Below are positions 6,340 to 6,577 of a DNA stretch of 6,577 bases, piece after piece. A program made the position numbers and the translations under genes. This DNA is from Candidatus Sulfotelmatobacter sp. (lineage in GTDB: Bacteria; Acidobacteriota; Terriglobia; Terriglobales; SbA1). The stretch spans positions 1-6,577 of the forward strand of contig JASLEQ010000136.1 of NCBI GenBank assembly GCA_030151135.1, read 5' to 3'. How positions within the stretch are numbered: the first letter of the stretch is position 1; every line of letters starts with the position of its first letter. Under the pieces are notes generated by a model. It saw only the letters and a list, made by a program, of their open reading frames with translations, made no database searches and was not told the origin of the DNA.

Positions 6340-6577
6340 ATGCACGACACGGCACATGCGGCACATCAGGCGCCTACGAGTTTCATCCGGAAGCACGTAT
6401 TCAGCCTTGATCACAAGGTCATCGGGAAACAGTATTACGGGCTCGCGCTCGTCGCCGTACTCGTAGGCATGTTCCTCTCCTGGATCATGCGCATCCATCT
6501 GGGATGGACTAATTTCGCCATCCCAGGATTGCACGTGCTCTCACCCAACGGGGCTCCCGGCGATGTCATGACGCCGG
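6340..6577 (+). CDS. coxA: Cytochrome c oxidase subunit I, N-terminal fragment (cut by window end)
   Basis: The first 79 codons of the catalytic subunit of a heme-copper oxidase, which reduces oxygen to water and pumps protons. The ATG at 6340 follows GAGG by seven bases. The N-terminal text FIRKHVFSLDHKVIGKQYY is characteristic of subunit I (the SxDHKxIGxxY block), followed by the first membrane helix (YGLALVAVLVGMFLSWIMRIHL) and the start of the first periplasmic loop. A His-rich start (HDTAHAAHQ) precedes it. The heme and CuB ligands and the proton-channel residues lie beyond the window, so the A/B subtype and heme type cannot be read. The gene is co-directional with coxB and probably cotranscribed. 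Confidence 0.93.
   Translation, partial: MHDTAHAAHQAPTSFIRKHVFSLDHKVIGKQYYGLALVAVLVGMFLSWIMRIHLGWTNFAIPGLHVLSPNGAPGDVMTP

Overview
The window looks like the chromosome of a Gram-negative heterotroph or facultative chemolithotroph of moderately high GC, most probably an Acidobacteriota (Terriglobia / Koribacter-like) member. That placement is an inference. It rests on the style of the cytochrome oxidase subunits, the cupredoxin fused to a carboxypeptidase-regulatory-like domain, and the monoheme cytochrome-porin. There is no rRNA or marker gene to prove it. No tRNA, mobile element or CRISPR array is visible.

Layout. Positions 1-1994 hold two minus-strand genes in tandem, overlapping by four bases (GTGA). 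Both encode exported proteins with a signal peptide, an alpha/beta-like N-terminal region, a Pro/Ser/Ala-rich linker with a short coiled coil, and an SH3b-like C-terminal domain. The second is cut by the window edge and starts with GTG. Positions 1995-2316 are a divergent regulatory region. It has an A/T-rich core with phased TGTAAAAA repeats, a strong 15-bp stem-loop, and a palindrome that overlaps the ribosome binding site of the plus-strand operon. Positions 2317-6577 are a tightly packed plus-strand operon of five genes: a monoheme cytochrome c fused to an outer-membrane beta-barrel (Cyc2-like), a diheme cytochrome c, a type 1 copper cupredoxin, cytochrome c oxidase subunit II (CuA), and the start of subunit I.

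How the genes may work together. The order outer-membrane cytochrome-porin, periplasmic diheme cytochrome, periplasmic cupredoxin, coxB, coxA follows the order I recall for the Acidithiobacillus ferrooxidans rus operon (cyc2-cyc1-acoP-coxB-coxA). In that operon, electrons from extracellular Fe(II) cross the outer membrane and periplasm to an aa3-type oxidase. The window therefore encodes what looks like a complete wire from the cell surface to oxygen. Homology of the barrel to true Cyc2, and the actual electron donor, cannot be settled from sequence reading alone.

Control elements. A perfect 12-bp stem hairpin without a T-run separates the cupredoxin from coxB and may set different expression of the carrier and oxidase halves. 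The leader structure and the masked Shine-Dalgarno suggest post-transcriptional control of the first gene.
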